Shown: positions 49,124 through 58,285 of the stretch, piece by piece
Numbering within the stretch: position 1 is the stretch's first letter
Layout of the letters: each line of letters starts with the position of its first letter
The notes under the pieces: generated by a model
Told to the model about the DNA's origin: nothing
Database searches by the model: none
The model's input: the letters and a program-made list of their open reading frames with translations, nothing else
Assembly: GCF_039532605.1 (NCBI RefSeq)
Contig: NZ_BAAARY010000008.1
Span: 62,001 to 126,000 of the forward strand
Direction of reading: 5' to 3'
DNA length: 64,000 bases
Origin: Pilimelia columellifera
GTDB taxonomy: Bacteria; Actinomycetota; Actinomycetes; Mycobacteriales; Micromonosporaceae
Translations under genes and position numbers: made by a program

Positions 49124-49876
49124 TCAGGAGCGCCCTGACTTGACCGGACGCTTCGGCGGTCCCTCCCAGCCCGGACGGGCCGCGCGCAACCCGGTGCGGC
49201 TGGGGGTGTCCCGGGAGCGGTACACCACGTACGGGCGGGTGGTGTAGCCGATCGGGGCGCTGAAGGCGTGCACCAGCCGGGTGAACGGCCAGAAGGCGAA
49301 CAGCAGGAACGCCGACAGCACGTGGATCTGGAACGACAGCGGCACGTCGGCCATCAGCTCGGGCCTGGGCTGAAAGACGAACAGGGACCGGAACCAGGGC
49401 GAGATGGTCTCCCGGTAGTCGTAGCCGTCGCCGAGGATGTTCGCCTTCGCCGTCGCCCACAGGCCGATGACGATGGCGCCGCCGAGCAGGACGTACATGG
49501 TCTTGTCGTTCTTGGTGGTGGCGGCGAACACCGGGCCGGTGAGCCGGCGGCGCAGGATGAGGATCGCCAGGCCGATGACGGTGCAGACGCCGGCGAACGT
49601 GCCGACGAACACCGCCGTCAGGTGGTAGGCGTGCTCGGTGATCCCGACGCCCTCGGTCCACGACTTGGGGATCACCAGACCGCTGAAGTGGCCCAGCACC
49701 ACGAAGATGATGCCGAAGTGGAACAGCGGGGAGCCCCAGCGCAACACCGCCGACTCGTACAGCTGGGAGGAGCGGGTCGTCCAGCCGAACTTGTCGTACC
49801 GGTGCCGCCAGATGGTCCCCCCGATCAGGGTGGCGATGGCCAGGTAGGGGAAGACCACCCACAGCAACGTGTTCAC
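49124..49876 (-). CDS. narI: Respiratory nitrate reductase gamma subunit
   Basis: A 250-residue membrane cytochrome b with five helices. Haem-ligand histidines occur in SPLFHFGIIFVVLGHFSGL, EHAYHLTAVFVG, and SFQIHVLSAFLLFAFWPF with TRLVHAFSAP. It takes electrons from menaquinol and passes them to NarH. The GTG start at 49874-49876 overlaps narJ by four bases. The C-terminal tail after the last helix is basic. Membrane subunit of the NarGHI complex. Confidence 0.93.
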   Translation of the reverse strand: MNTLLWVVFPYLAIATLIGGTIWRHRYDKFGWTTRSSQLYESAVLRWGSPLFHFGIIFVVLGHFSGLVIPKSWTEGVGITEHAYHLTAVFVGTFAGVCTVIGLAILILRRRLTGPVFAATTKNDKTMYVLLGGAIVIGLWATAKANILGDGYDYRETISPWFRSLFVFQPRPELMADVPLSFQIHVLSAFLLFAFWPFTRLVHAFSAPIGYTTRPYVVYRSRDTPSRTGLRAARPGWEGPPKRPVKSGRS

Positions 49877-50493
49877 CGACGACCTCCGGTCGTGTCGACG
49901 AGTCCGAACCCTTCCAGCCCGACCTGCTCCATCGGCGGGCCGGTGCGGGCCAGTGTCGCCGCGGCGGCCAGGTCGGCGGCGTCCGGCGGCGGCAGCATCG
50001 CCCGCACCGCGGCGATGGCGTGGCGATAGGGCGAGCCGGCCAGCGCCTTGTCGAGCAGGTCCAGGCCGATCCGGTTGGCCCGCAGCAGGCGCCAGCCGCC
50101 GACGTGGACGGCCGCCAGGTCGAGCACCGCGGGCAGGTAGTCCGGCAGCTCCCCGCCGACGACCTCCACCCCGGCCGCCTTGTACGCGGCGACGAAGCCG
50201 ACGAGCGCCTCGCCCCGTCTGCGGGTGTCCCCGGCGGTGTAGTAGCTCAGGTGCAGGGCGCTGCGGCGGCGGAAGTCGAACAGCTGCACGTACTCGGCGG
50301 CCAACTCTCGCGGGTGGACGCTGGCGCGGTACCCGGCCAGCGTCGCGATCGGGTCGGCGACCTCGGCGGGAAGCTCCGGCAAGGCTGCCTCGATGAGCGG
50401 CAACGCGTCGAGGGTCTGCTCGTCCGGGTAGCGCAGCAGCAGCGACGCCGCCCGGGCGGCGACCGCGCGCCAGTCCAGGTGGGGCTCAGTCAT
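49873..50493 (-). CDS. narJ: Nitrate reductase molybdenum cofactor assembly chaperone
   Basis: A 206-residue all-helical chaperone with the NarJ hallmarks: LLRYPDEQTLDALPLIEAAL near the start, EYVQLFDFRRRSALHLSYYT and GDTRRRGEALVGFVAAYKAA, then ELPDYLPAVLDLAA. It binds apo-NarG and assists insertion of the molybdenum cofactor, and is not part of the final complex. It overlaps narH by eight bases and narI by four. Confidence 0.93.
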   Translation of the reverse strand: MTEPHLDWRAVAARAASLLLRYPDEQTLDALPLIEAALPELPAEVADPIATLAGYRASVHPRELAAEYVQLFDFRRRSALHLSYYTAGDTRRRGEALVGFVAAYKAAGVEVVGGELPDYLPAVLDLAAVHVGGWRLLRANRIGLDLLDKALAGSPYRHAIAAVRAMLPPPDAADLAAAATLARTGPPMEQVGLEGFGLVDTTGGRR

Positions 50494-52240
50494 TGCGGGC
50501 CTCCATCGCGGCGCCGAGCCCGCCGGCGCCGGTTTCCGGGGTGGTCACCTCGCCGGTTGGCTCGTCCGGGGCATCAGGGCCGGTGCGGGGCGGGAACAGC
50601 CCCGACGGCTGGCCCTTGCCGTCCCAGTTGAGCAGGTTGACCCGGCCGGTCTTGTCCTCCGGACCGGCGACCGTGTCGGCGGTCTGCCGGTTGCGCAGCA
50701 TGTGGAAGTTCTCCACCGAGATCGGCTGCGGGGCCCCGGACGCCTCGCCGAACGGCCCCGAGGTGTCGTAGCCGCCGCCCATGCCGGGGCCGCCCTCGAA
50801 CTCCAGCGAGCACTCCGCGCCCAGGGCCGCCAGGTTGTGGGCGTCCTCGGCGTGCGCGGCGGGGATGACGTACCGGTCCTCGTACTTGGCGATGGCCAGC
50901 AGCCGGTACATCTCGTCCATCTGCTGGCCGGTCATGCCGACGGCCGCGGCGATCGACTCGTCGCGCTCCTCGCCGAGGTTGATCCGGCGCTGGTAGGAAC
51001 GCATCGCCGCCAGCTTGCGCAGCACCGCGTCGACCGGGGCGACATCGCCGGCGGTGAAGAGTCCGGCCAGGTACTCGACCGGAATGCGCAGAGCGTCGAC
51101 GGCGCCGAACAGGTTGCCGACATCCTCGCCGTCGTGGCCGGTGTCGCGCAGCACGTCCACCACCGGCGACAGCGGCGGGATGTACCAGACCATCGGCATG
51201 GTCCGATACTCCGGGTGCAGCGGCAGCGCCACCTCGTGCCGCATGATCAGATCCCAGACCGGGGAGCGTTGGGCGGCGGCGATCCAGTCGTCCGGGATGC
51301 CCTCGGCCCGCGCCGCGGCGACCACGAGCGGGTCGAACGGGTCTAGGAAGCAGCCACGCTGCGCCTGGTACAGGTCCTTCTCATCCTTGACCGACGCGGC
51401 CTTGGTGACCCTGTCGGCGTCGTAGAGCATCAGCCCGAGGTAGCGCAGCCGACCGACGCAGGTCTCCGAACAGATCGTCGGCTGGCCGATCTCGATGCGC
51501 GGGAAGCACATCGTGCACTTCTCGGCCTTGCCGGTGCGGTGGTTGAAGTAGACCTTCTTGTACGGACAGCCGGTGATGCACATCCGCCAGCCCCGGCAGC
51601 GGTCCTGATCGACCAGGACGATGCCGTCCTCGGCCCGCTTGTAGATCGCCCCCGACGGGCAGGACGCGGCGCAGGCCGGGTTGAGGCAGTGCTCGCAGAT
51701 CCGCGGCAGGAAGAACAGGAACGACTTCTCGTACTCCTGCCTGACCTTGTCGGCGATCTGGGCCAGGACCGGGTCGCCAGCGGCGATCTCGTTGCCGCCG
51801 GCCAGCGAGTCGTCCCAGTTCGCCGACCAGGTGACCTTGGTGTCCTCGCCGGTGAGCAGCGACTTGGGCCGGGCCACCGGGCTGTGCTCCCCGGCCGGGG
51901 CGGTCAGCAGGTGTTCGTAGTCGTAGGTCCAGGGCTCGTAGTAGTCCTGGATCGAGGGCAGTTTCGGATTGGCGAAGATACTGAACAGCTTCTTCACCCG
52001 GCCGCCGGCGCGCGGCTTGAGCTTGCCGGTGCGGGTGCGGGTCCAGCCGCCCTGCCACTTGTCCTGGTCCTGGTAGGTGCGCGGGTAACCCTGGCCCGGC
52101 CGGGACTCCACGTTGTTGAACCACACGTACTCGACGCCCGACCGGTTCGTCCACGCCTGCTTGCACGTCACCGTGCAGGTGTGGCAGCCGATGCACTTGT
52201 CGAGGTTCATCACCATCGACATCTGCGCCATTACTCGCAC
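50486..52240 (-). CDS. narH: Respiratory nitrate reductase beta subunit
   Basis: The GTG at 52238-52240 (VRVMAQMSMVMNLDK) is chosen because other actinobacterial NarH proteins begin with the same M-x-V-M-A-Q-M; it lies one base after the narG stop. The 584-residue iron-sulfur protein has four Cys clusters: CIGCHTCTVTCKQAW, CEHCLNPACAASCPSG, CRGWRMCITGCPYKK and CTMCFPRIEIGQPTICSETC, and Trp in the third-cluster position, as in NarH (three [4Fe-4S] and one [3Fe-4S]). It passes electrons from NarI to NarG. The C-terminus beyond 500 is Pro/Gly-rich and variable. Confidence 0.95.
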   Translation of the reverse strand: MRVMAQMSMVMNLDKCIGCHTCTVTCKQAWTNRSGVEYVWFNNVESRPGQGYPRTYQDQDKWQGGWTRTRTGKLKPRAGGRVKKLFSIFANPKLPSIQDYYEPWTYDYEHLLTAPAGEHSPVARPKSLLTGEDTKVTWSANWDDSLAGGNEIAAGDPVLAQIADKVRQEYEKSFLFFLPRICEHCLNPACAASCPSGAIYKRAEDGIVLVDQDRCRGWRMCITGCPYKKVYFNHRTGKAEKCTMCFPRIEIGQPTICSETCVGRLRYLGLMLYDADRVTKAASVKDEKDLYQAQRGCFLDPFDPLVVAAARAEGIPDDWIAAAQRSPVWDLIMRHEVALPLHPEYRTMPMVWYIPPLSPVVDVLRDTGHDGEDVGNLFGAVDALRIPVEYLAGLFTAGDVAPVDAVLRKLAAMRSYQRRINLGEERDESIAAAVGMTGQQMDEMYRLLAIAKYEDRYVIPAAHAEDAHNLAALGAECSLEFEGGPGMGGGYDTSGPFGEASGAPQPISVENFHMLRNRQTADTVAGPEDKTGRVNLLNWDGKGQPSGLFPPRTGPDAPDEPTGEVTTPETGAGGLGAAMEARND

Positions 52241-52241
52241 G

Positions 52242-55200
52242 TCAGTACTCCACATCCTGGGAGCGGCGACGGATCACGGTGACCTCGTCGCGCTGGTTGC
52301 CGGTGGGTCCGAGGTAGTTGAAGGCGAATGACAGCTGGGCGTAGCCGCCGATAATGTGGGTGGGTTTGATCAGCAGTCGGGTGAGCGAGTTGTGGATGCC
52401 GCCGCGCCGCCCGGACGCTTCGGCCTTGGGCACGTCGATGACCCGCTCCTGCGCGTGGTACATGTAGACGGTTCCCTCGGGCATCTTGTGGGTGACCACA
52501 GCCCGGGCAACGACGACGCCGTTGCGGTTCACCGCCTCGATCCAGTCGTTGTCCTTCACGCCGATCTTGCCGGCGTCGGCTTCGGACATCCAGATCGTCG
52601 GGCCGCCGCGGGAGAGCGTCAGCATGATGAGGTTGTCCTGGTACTCGGAGTGGATGGACCACTTCGAGTGCGGCGTCAGATACCGCAAGGTGATCTCCAC
52701 CGCGCCGCCGCTGCCGAGCCGGGGCTCGCCGAACAGCTTGTGCATGTCCAGCGGCGGGCGGAAGATCGGCAGCTGCTCGCCCAGCTCGGTCATCCAGTCG
52801 TGGTCGAGGAAGAAATGCTGCCGACCGGTCAGGGTGTGCCAGGGCTTGAGCCGCTCGGTGTTGATGGTGAACGGCGAGTAGCGCCGGCCGCCGGTCTCGC
52901 TGCCGGACCACTCCGGGCTGGTGATCACCGGCACCGGACGGGCCTGGGTGTCGGCGAACCGGATCTGCTTGCCCTCGTGCTCGCGGGCCAGATCGGCCAG
53001 CTGCCGTCCGGTGCGCTTCTCCAGGAAGTGGAAACCCTCGGTGGCGACCCGGCCGTTCGTGGTCCCCGACAACGCCAGGATCGCCTCGCAACAGCGGATG
53101 TCGGTGTCCAGCCGGGGCCGTCCGTCGGCGACACCGCCGTGTGCCTCGCCGTTCAGCTCGCGCAGCTGCGCGATCTCCGGCCGCACGTCGATAGTCACGG
53201 CCTTCGTCGTCGTGCCCAGGGTGTCCAGCAACGGTCCGAGGGCGGCCATCTTGTCGGCGATCGCGCCGTAGTCGCGTTCGACCACAATGAACTTCGGCAT
53301 CGTCACACCGGGCACGGCCGGCGCCTCGCCGGTCTTCCAGTCCTTGACCACGCCGCCCGGGGTCGCCATCGCGTCGGGGGTGTCGTGCAGCAGCGGGGCG
53401 GCCACCAGGTCCTTACGGACGCCCAGGTGCTGGCCGGCCAGCTTCGAGAACGCCTGGGCGATGCCGTGGAAGGCGGCGAAGTCGGTGCGGGTCTGCCACG
53501 GTGGATTGATCGCCGGGGTGAAGGCGTGGATGAACGGGTGCATGTCGGTGGTGTTGAGGTCGTGCTTCTCGTACCAGGTGGCCGCCGGAAGCACGATGTC
53601 CGAGAACAGCGTCGTGGAGGTCATCCGGAAGTCCAACGACAGCAGCAGGTCGAGCTTGCCTTCGGGCGCCTCGTCGTGCCAGACGACGTCCTGCGGCCGC
53701 TTGTCCGGTGGCGACTCAGTCGCCCGCAGCGAGGCGTCGGTGCCGAGCAGGTGCCGCAGGAAGTACTCGTTGCCCTTGGCCGACGAGCCGAGCAGGTTCG
53801 CCCGCCAGACCGTGAGCACCCGCGGCCAGTTCTGCGGGGCATCCGGGTCGGTGTTGGCGAACGTGAGGCGGCCGTCCACCAACGACTGCGCCACGTGCTC
53901 GGCCGGGTTGTCCGGGTTCGCGGCCAGCGCCTCGTCGGCGACGTCGAGCGGGTTGCGGTCGAACGTGGGCATCGAAGGCATCCAGCCCAGCCGGGCCGAC
54001 TGGGCCAGCAGATCGGCGGTGTGCCGACCGGCGAACCGGCCGTCCCCGAGCGGCGAGGCGAGCGCGCCGGCGTCGTACTGGTCGTAGCGCCACTGGTCGG
54101 TGTGGGTGTACCAGAACGCGGTGCCGATCATCTGCCGCGGCGGGCGGGACCAGTCCAACCCGAACGCCAGGTGCGCCCAGCCGGTGACCGGCCGACATTT
54201 CTCCTGGCCGACGTAGTGCGCCCAACCCCCGCCGTTGACGCCCTGGCAGCCGGTGAGGGTGGTCAGCGCCAGCATCGCCCGGTAGATGGTGTCGGAGTGG
54301 AACCAGTGGTTCGTCCCCGCCCCCATCAGGATCATTGACCGGCCGCCGGAGCGGTCGGCGTTGTCGGCGAACTCGTGCGCGATCCGGGCCACCGCCGCGG
54401 CCGGCACGCCGGTGATCGGCTCCTGCCAGGCCGGGGTGTACGGCTCGTGGGCGTCGTCGTAGCCGGTGGGCCACTTGCCGGGCAGGCCCGGGCGGGCCAC
54501 CCCGTACTGGGCGAGCATGAGGTCGTAGACGGTGGTGACCAGCCGGCCGGCGACTGTCCTCGTCGGCACGCCCCGGCGCAGCACGCCGGGGGCGTCGGTG
54601 TCGAAGCGCGGCAGCGAGATCTCGGCGGTCTCGCCGCCCTCGCAGCTCAGCAGGGGCGAGATGTCGCCCAGGTCCAGGTTCCACAGGCCCATCCCGGACT
54701 CGGAGAACCGGTCGCCGAGGGCGCCGTGCGGCACGGCCGGGGCGTCGGACGCCTCGTCCCAGACCACCGGACGGAACTTGGCCTCCTTACCCTCGCCGCG
54801 GCCGCCGTCCTCGCCGCGGGGGGCCAGGTCAGCGGCGGTGAGGAACCGGCTCGGCTTGAAGCCGCCCTGGCCGTCGGCCTCCAACGACACCAGGTACGGC
54901 AGGTCGGTGAACTTCCTGACGTAGGCGTCGAAGCGCTCGGTACGCCGGTCGACGAAGAACTCCTTGAGGATGACGTGGCCCATCGCCATCGCCAACGCCC
55001 CGTCGGTGCCCGGCTGGGCCGACAGCCACTCGTCGGCGAACTTGACGTTGTCGGCGTAGTCCGGCGCCACCACCACGACTTTCTGGCCCCGGTAGCGGGC
55101 CTCGGCCATCCAGTGCGCGTCGGGGGTTCGGGTGACCGGGACGTTCGAGCCCCACATCATCAGGTAGGACGCGTCCCACCAGTCGCCGGACTCCGGGACG

Positions 55201-55931
55201 TCGGTCTGGTCACCGAACATCTGCGGCGAGGCCACCGGCAGGTCGGCGTACCAGTCGTAGAACGACAGCATCGTGCCGCCGATGAGGGAGACGAACCGGG
55301 CCCCGACGGCGTGCGAGACCATCGACATTGCCGGGATCGGCGAGAACCCGGCGACCCGGTCCGGGCCGTACCGCTTGATCGCGTGGACGTGGGCGGCGGC
55401 GGCGATCTCCAACGCCTCGTTCCAGCTGATCCGGACCAGTCCGCCCTTGCCACGGCCCTGCTGGTAGCGGCGTCGCCGCTCCGGATCGTCCTGGATGTCC
55501 GCCCAGGCCGCGACCGGGTCCACCAGCAGGGCCTTGGCTTCGCGGTACATCTCGATCAGCACACCGCGGGCGTACGGGTACCGCACCCGCGTCGGCGAGT
55601 AGGTGTACCAGGAGAACGCCGCGCCCCGGGGGCAGCCGCGCGGCTCGTACTCGGGGCGGTCCGGGCCAGCCGTCGGGTAGTCGGTCTGCTGCTGCTCCCA
55701 GGTGATGATGCCGTCCTTGACGTACACCTTCCAGGAGCAGGAGCCCGTGCAGTTGACGCCATGGGTGGAGCGCACGACCTTGTCGTAGGCCCAACGGTCC
55801 CGGTAGAACGTATCGGCCTCCCGGCCGCCGATCTGATACAGGGCGCGTCCGTCGGGTGACACCTGCGCCCGCCTGACCAGGCCTCCCACCGCGAGCAACG
55901 CCCGTCCTGCCCGATCCGCGGTCGCTGTCAT
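52242..55931 (-). CDS. narG: Respiratory nitrate reductase alpha subunit (catalytic)
   Basis: The ATG at 55929-55931 with GAGGGA seven bases before it is preferred over one five codons earlier; it gives 1229 residues. The N-terminal region holds the FS0 iron-sulfur site with a His ligand (STHGVNCTGSCSWKVYVKDG). The molybdopterin oxidoreductase body follows (LMMWGSNVPVTRTPDAHWM, GVNGGGWAHYVGQEKC), and the C-terminal dinucleotide-binding domain has LTPHSKWSIHSEYQDN. Bis-MGD at this subunit reduces nitrate to nitrite, supporting anaerobic respiration. It is the first gene of narGHJI-narK-narK, divergent from the cofactor genes. Confidence 0.95.
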   Translation of the reverse strand: MTATADRAGRALLAVGGLVRRAQVSPDGRALYQIGGREADTFYRDRWAYDKVVRSTHGVNCTGSCSWKVYVKDGIITWEQQQTDYPTAGPDRPEYEPRGCPRGAAFSWYTYSPTRVRYPYARGVLIEMYREAKALLVDPVAAWADIQDDPERRRRYQQGRGKGGLVRISWNEALEIAAAAHVHAIKRYGPDRVAGFSPIPAMSMVSHAVGARFVSLIGGTMLSFYDWYADLPVASPQMFGDQTDVPESGDWWDASYLMMWGSNVPVTRTPDAHWMAEARYRGQKVVVVAPDYADNVKFADEWLSAQPGTDGALAMAMGHVILKEFFVDRRTERFDAYVRKFTDLPYLVSLEADGQGGFKPSRFLTAADLAPRGEDGGRGEGKEAKFRPVVWDEASDAPAVPHGALGDRFSESGMGLWNLDLGDISPLLSCEGGETAEISLPRFDTDAPGVLRRGVPTRTVAGRLVTTVYDLMLAQYGVARPGLPGKWPTGYDDAHEPYTPAWQEPITGVPAAAVARIAHEFADNADRSGGRSMILMGAGTNHWFHSDTIYRAMLALTTLTGCQGVNGGGWAHYVGQEKCRPVTGWAHLAFGLDWSRPPRQMIGTAFWYTHTDQWRYDQYDAGALASPLGDGRFAGRHTADLLAQSARLGWMPSMPTFDRNPLDVADEALAANPDNPAEHVAQSLVDGRLTFANTDPDAPQNWPRVLTVWRANLLGSSAKGNEYFLRHLLGTDASLRATESPPDKRPQDVVWHDEAPEGKLDLLLSLDFRMTSTTLFSDIVLPAATWYEKHDLNTTDMHPFIHAFTPAINPPWQTRTDFAAFHGIAQAFSKLAGQHLGVRKDLVAAPLLHDTPDAMATPGGVVKDWKTGEAPAVPGVTMPKFIVVERDYGAIADKMAALGPLLDTLGTTTKAVTIDVRPEIAQLRELNGEAHGGVADGRPRLDTDIRCCEAILALSGTTNGRVATEGFHFLEKRTGRQLADLAREHEGKQIRFADTQARPVPVITSPEWSGSETGGRRYSPFTINTERLKPWHTLTGRQHFFLDHDWMTELGEQLPIFRPPLDMHKLFGEPRLGSGGAVEITLRYLTPHSKWSIHSEYQDNLIMLTLSRGGPTIWMSEADAGKIGVKDNDWIEAVNRNGVVVARAVVTHKMPEGTVYMYHAQERVIDVPKAEASGRRGGIHNSLTRLLIKPTHIIGGYAQLSFAFNYLGPTGNQRDEVTVIRRRSQDVEY

Positions 55932-56187
55932 GCGCGCTTCCCTCATGCTCTGCTCGGTGGCTGTGCCTGTGTCGCTGGCGCAGCATCAGCCTCGACGACC
56001 GAAACCTGCCCCACAGCTGCCCTACGCCACTGTCCCGGCTCCCTAAAGGCCCCTCACACTGGTGACTTCCAGCCCTAGTGACTGGACGGTACCGCGCCCC
56101 ACCGCAGGTCAGCGGGCATTCGCGCCGCGCTCTCACGTCCGTGCGGCGCAGGGTTGCCAGTCACGGTCGGGGCTAGACTGCGGCGCT

Positions 56188-57429
56188 GTGAGCCACCTGT
56201 CCTCTCTCGCCACCGCCGCCGACCCACGGCCGGTCGCCGGGCCGTCCAGCTGGGACCAGGCCCGGCAGCTCGCGCACGCCGCCGGCCAGGCCGCGGCCAT
56301 GCCGGTGACGCGGCTGCCACTGGCGCGGTGCGCCGGGCTGACCCTGGCGGCGCCGCTGGCGGCACAGGGGAACCTGCCGGCGTTCCGCACCTGCTGCATG
56401 GACGGCTGGGCGGTGCGAGGACCCGGCCCGTGGCGGGTGGTCGGCCAGGTTCTGGCCGGCGCGTCCCCGGCGGCGTTGACCGTGGACGGCACAGCGGTCC
56501 AGGTGGCCACCGGCGCTCCTGTGCCGACGGGCGCGACGGCGATCCTGCGCGCCGAGGACGGCGTTCTCGTCGACGACCGCGTGCACGGGGCGCCGCGGAC
56601 GCGTCCGGAATGGCGGGAGATCGGCGAGGAGACACGCGTCGGCGAACTGCTGCTGCCCGCCGGCGTCGAAGTCACGCCGGCGGTGTTGGGCCTGGCCGCG
56701 GCCAGCGGCCACGACGACCTGCCGGTACGCCCGGCGCCGTCCGCGGCGGTGCTCGTCTTCGGCGATGAGCTGCTCGCCGCCGGCCCACCTGCGGGAGGGC
56801 GCATCCGGGACGCGCTGGGCCCGAGCGTGCCAGCGTGGCTGCGGTGGCTGGGCGCCCGGCCCGACCAGCCACCGCAGCCGCTGCCGGACACGTTCGACGG
56901 GCACGTCGCGGCGCTCGAGGGGGCGCTCACGCGAGCCGATCTGGTGTGCGCTACCGGCGGCACCATGCGCGGCCCCGCCGACCAGCTACGCCCAGCCCTG
57001 CTGGAGCTGGGCGCTGAGCTGGTCGTGGACTGCGTCGCTGTACGCCCCGGCCACCCGATGCTGCTGGCCCGGCTGCTGGGACCGGCCGGGATGGTCCGAT
57101 TCGTCGCCGGCCTGCCCGGGAACCCGCAGGCGGCGGTGGCGGCGCTGGTCACCCTGGTCGCGCCGCTGCTGGCTGGCCTGCGTGGACGACCACTGCCGGC
57201 GGCCCGGCGGGCGGCGCTGGGCGCGCCGGTGCCCGGGCGGCTTGGCGGGACGGCGCTGCTGCCGGTCCGGTACGACGAGGACGGGTTGGTGAGGCCGCTC
57301 CCGCACACCGGTCCGGCCATGCTCAGAGGCCTGGCCGAAGCGGACGGGTACGCCGTGCTGCGCCCCGGCGCCGGGACCGACATCGGCGACACCGTCCCGG
57401 TGCTGCCGCTGCCCGGCGACGGCCGATGA
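56188..57429 (+). CDS. moeA: Molybdopterin molybdenumtransferase MoeA-like
   Basis: The GTG at 56188 gives 413 residues. Domain order is MoeA: the substrate loop FRTCCMDGWAVRGPGPW near 69-85, VATGAPVPTGATAILRAEDG near 108-127, and a MoaB-like domain with VCATGGTMRGPADQLRPAL. In canonical MoeA that loop reads TGG-(V/T)-S-x-G-x-x-D; here it is TGGTMRGPAD, so Asp is kept but the spacing residues differ. MoeA inserts molybdate into adenylylated molybdopterin. It overlaps mobA by ATGA, and the operon faces away from narG, which needs its product. Confidence 0.82.
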   Translation: MSHLSSLATAADPRPVAGPSSWDQARQLAHAAGQAAAMPVTRLPLARCAGLTLAAPLAAQGNLPAFRTCCMDGWAVRGPGPWRVVGQVLAGASPAALTVDGTAVQVATGAPVPTGATAILRAEDGVLVDDRVHGAPRTRPEWREIGEETRVGELLLPAGVEVTPAVLGLAAASGHDDLPVRPAPSAAVLVFGDELLAAGPPAGGRIRDALGPSVPAWLRWLGARPDQPPQPLPDTFDGHVAALEGALTRADLVCATGGTMRGPADQLRPALLELGAELVVDCVAVRPGHPMLLARLLGPAGMVRFVAGLPGNPQAAVAALVTLVAPLLAGLRGRPLPAARRAALGAPVPGRLGGTALLPVRYDEDGLVRPLPHTGPAMLRGLAEADGYAVLRPGAGTDIGDTVPVLPLPGDGR

Positions 57430-58034
57430 TCGACGGTTTCGCGGCGGTGGTCCTCGCCGGTGGAGCCGCGCGCCGGATGGGCGGGGCGACGAAGCCGGCG
57501 CTGGATATCGGCGGCGAGCCGATGCTGGCGCGGGTCCTGGCAGCCGTCACGGCAGCCAGTCCGCAGGTGATCGTCGGGCCACCGGAGCTGCCGGTTCCGC
57601 CCGGGGTGACCCTGACCTGTGAGTCACCGGCCGGCGGCGGCCCGGTCGCCGGCCTGGCCGCCGGCCTGGCGTTGGTGAACGAGCGCGTCTCCGGGGCGCC
57701 GGGCGCCTGCCAGGTCGCCGTCCTGGCCGGTGACCTGCCGCTGCTGACAACGGCCGCGGTGACCCTCCTCCAATCCGCGCTGACCGAGCGCTACGACGCC
57801 GCGGTCTACGTGGACGCCGCCGGACGACGGCAGTGGCTGTGCGCGCTGTGGCGGGCCGACGCCCTGGCCGCAGCCCTGACGGCGCTGCCCGCCGGACCAG
57901 CCGGGGCGTCGATGCGGGAGCTGTACGCGTCGGCCCGCTGCGCCGAAACGACCTGGTCGGACCCCGGCCCACCGCCGTGGTTCGACTGTGACACCTACGA
58001 CGACCTGCGACAGGCCCGGGAGTGGCAACGATGA
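57426..58034 (+). CDS. mobA: Molybdenum cofactor guanylyltransferase MobA-like
   Basis: A 202-residue nucleotidyltransferase beginning FAAVVLAGGAARRMGGATKPAL, the LAGGxSxRMGxxK signature of MobA, in which the Ser position is Ala. LAGDLPLLT holds the metal-binding Asp. The product links GMP to molybdopterin to make MGD, the cofactor of NarG. It overlaps both neighbours by four bases (ATGA), so moeA-mobA-DUF6457 is one translational unit. Confidence 0.85.
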   Translation: MIDGFAAVVLAGGAARRMGGATKPALDIGGEPMLARVLAAVTAASPQVIVGPPELPVPPGVTLTCESPAGGGPVAGLAAGLALVNERVSGAPGACQVAVLAGDLPLLTTAAVTLLQSALTERYDAAVYVDAAGRRQWLCALWRADALAAALTALPAGPAGASMRELYASARCAETTWSDPGPPPWFDCDTYDDLRQAREWQR

Positions 58035-58285
58035 CGACGCTCGACGAGTGGACCACCGAGGCGTGCGCGGCGCTGGGACTGACCCCGGCCGACGTCGACA
58101 CTGGCCTGGTGCTCGACCTGGCCCGTGACGTGGCGCACGGCGTGCTACGCCCTGCCGCCCCGGTCACCACCTACCTGCTGGGGGTCGCTGTCGGACGTGG
58201 CGCCGACCCGACCGCCGCCGCGGCGGCGCTAACGCGGCTGGCCGAACCAGCTCAGCCGTCTCGATCGGCTGGGTCATCCAGTTGA
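58031..58285 (+). CDS. DUF6457 domain protein
   Basis: The ATG at 58031 overlaps the mobA stop as ATGA and gives 84 residues. It contains LDEWTTEACAALGLTPADVD, LVLDLARDVAHGVLRPAAPV and TTYLLGVAVGRGADP, the pattern of DUF6457, which in actinobacteria sits next to molybdenum cofactor genes. It may assist cofactor assembly or storage; no function is proven. Its last 34 bases overlap the convergent AIPR gene. Confidence 0.75.
   Translation: MTTLDEWTTEACAALGLTPADVDTGLVLDLARDVAHGVLRPAAPVTTYLLGVAVGRGADPTAAAAALTRLAEPAQPSRSAGSSS

Noticed and set aside
47704..49143. 479-residue plus-strand frame opposite narK
   Set aside because: It reads as low-complexity charged residues and mirrors the nitrate transporter gene exactly.
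52356..54338. 660-residue plus-strand frame opposite narG
   Set aside because: Shadow of narG; no recognisable motif and no ribosome-binding site.
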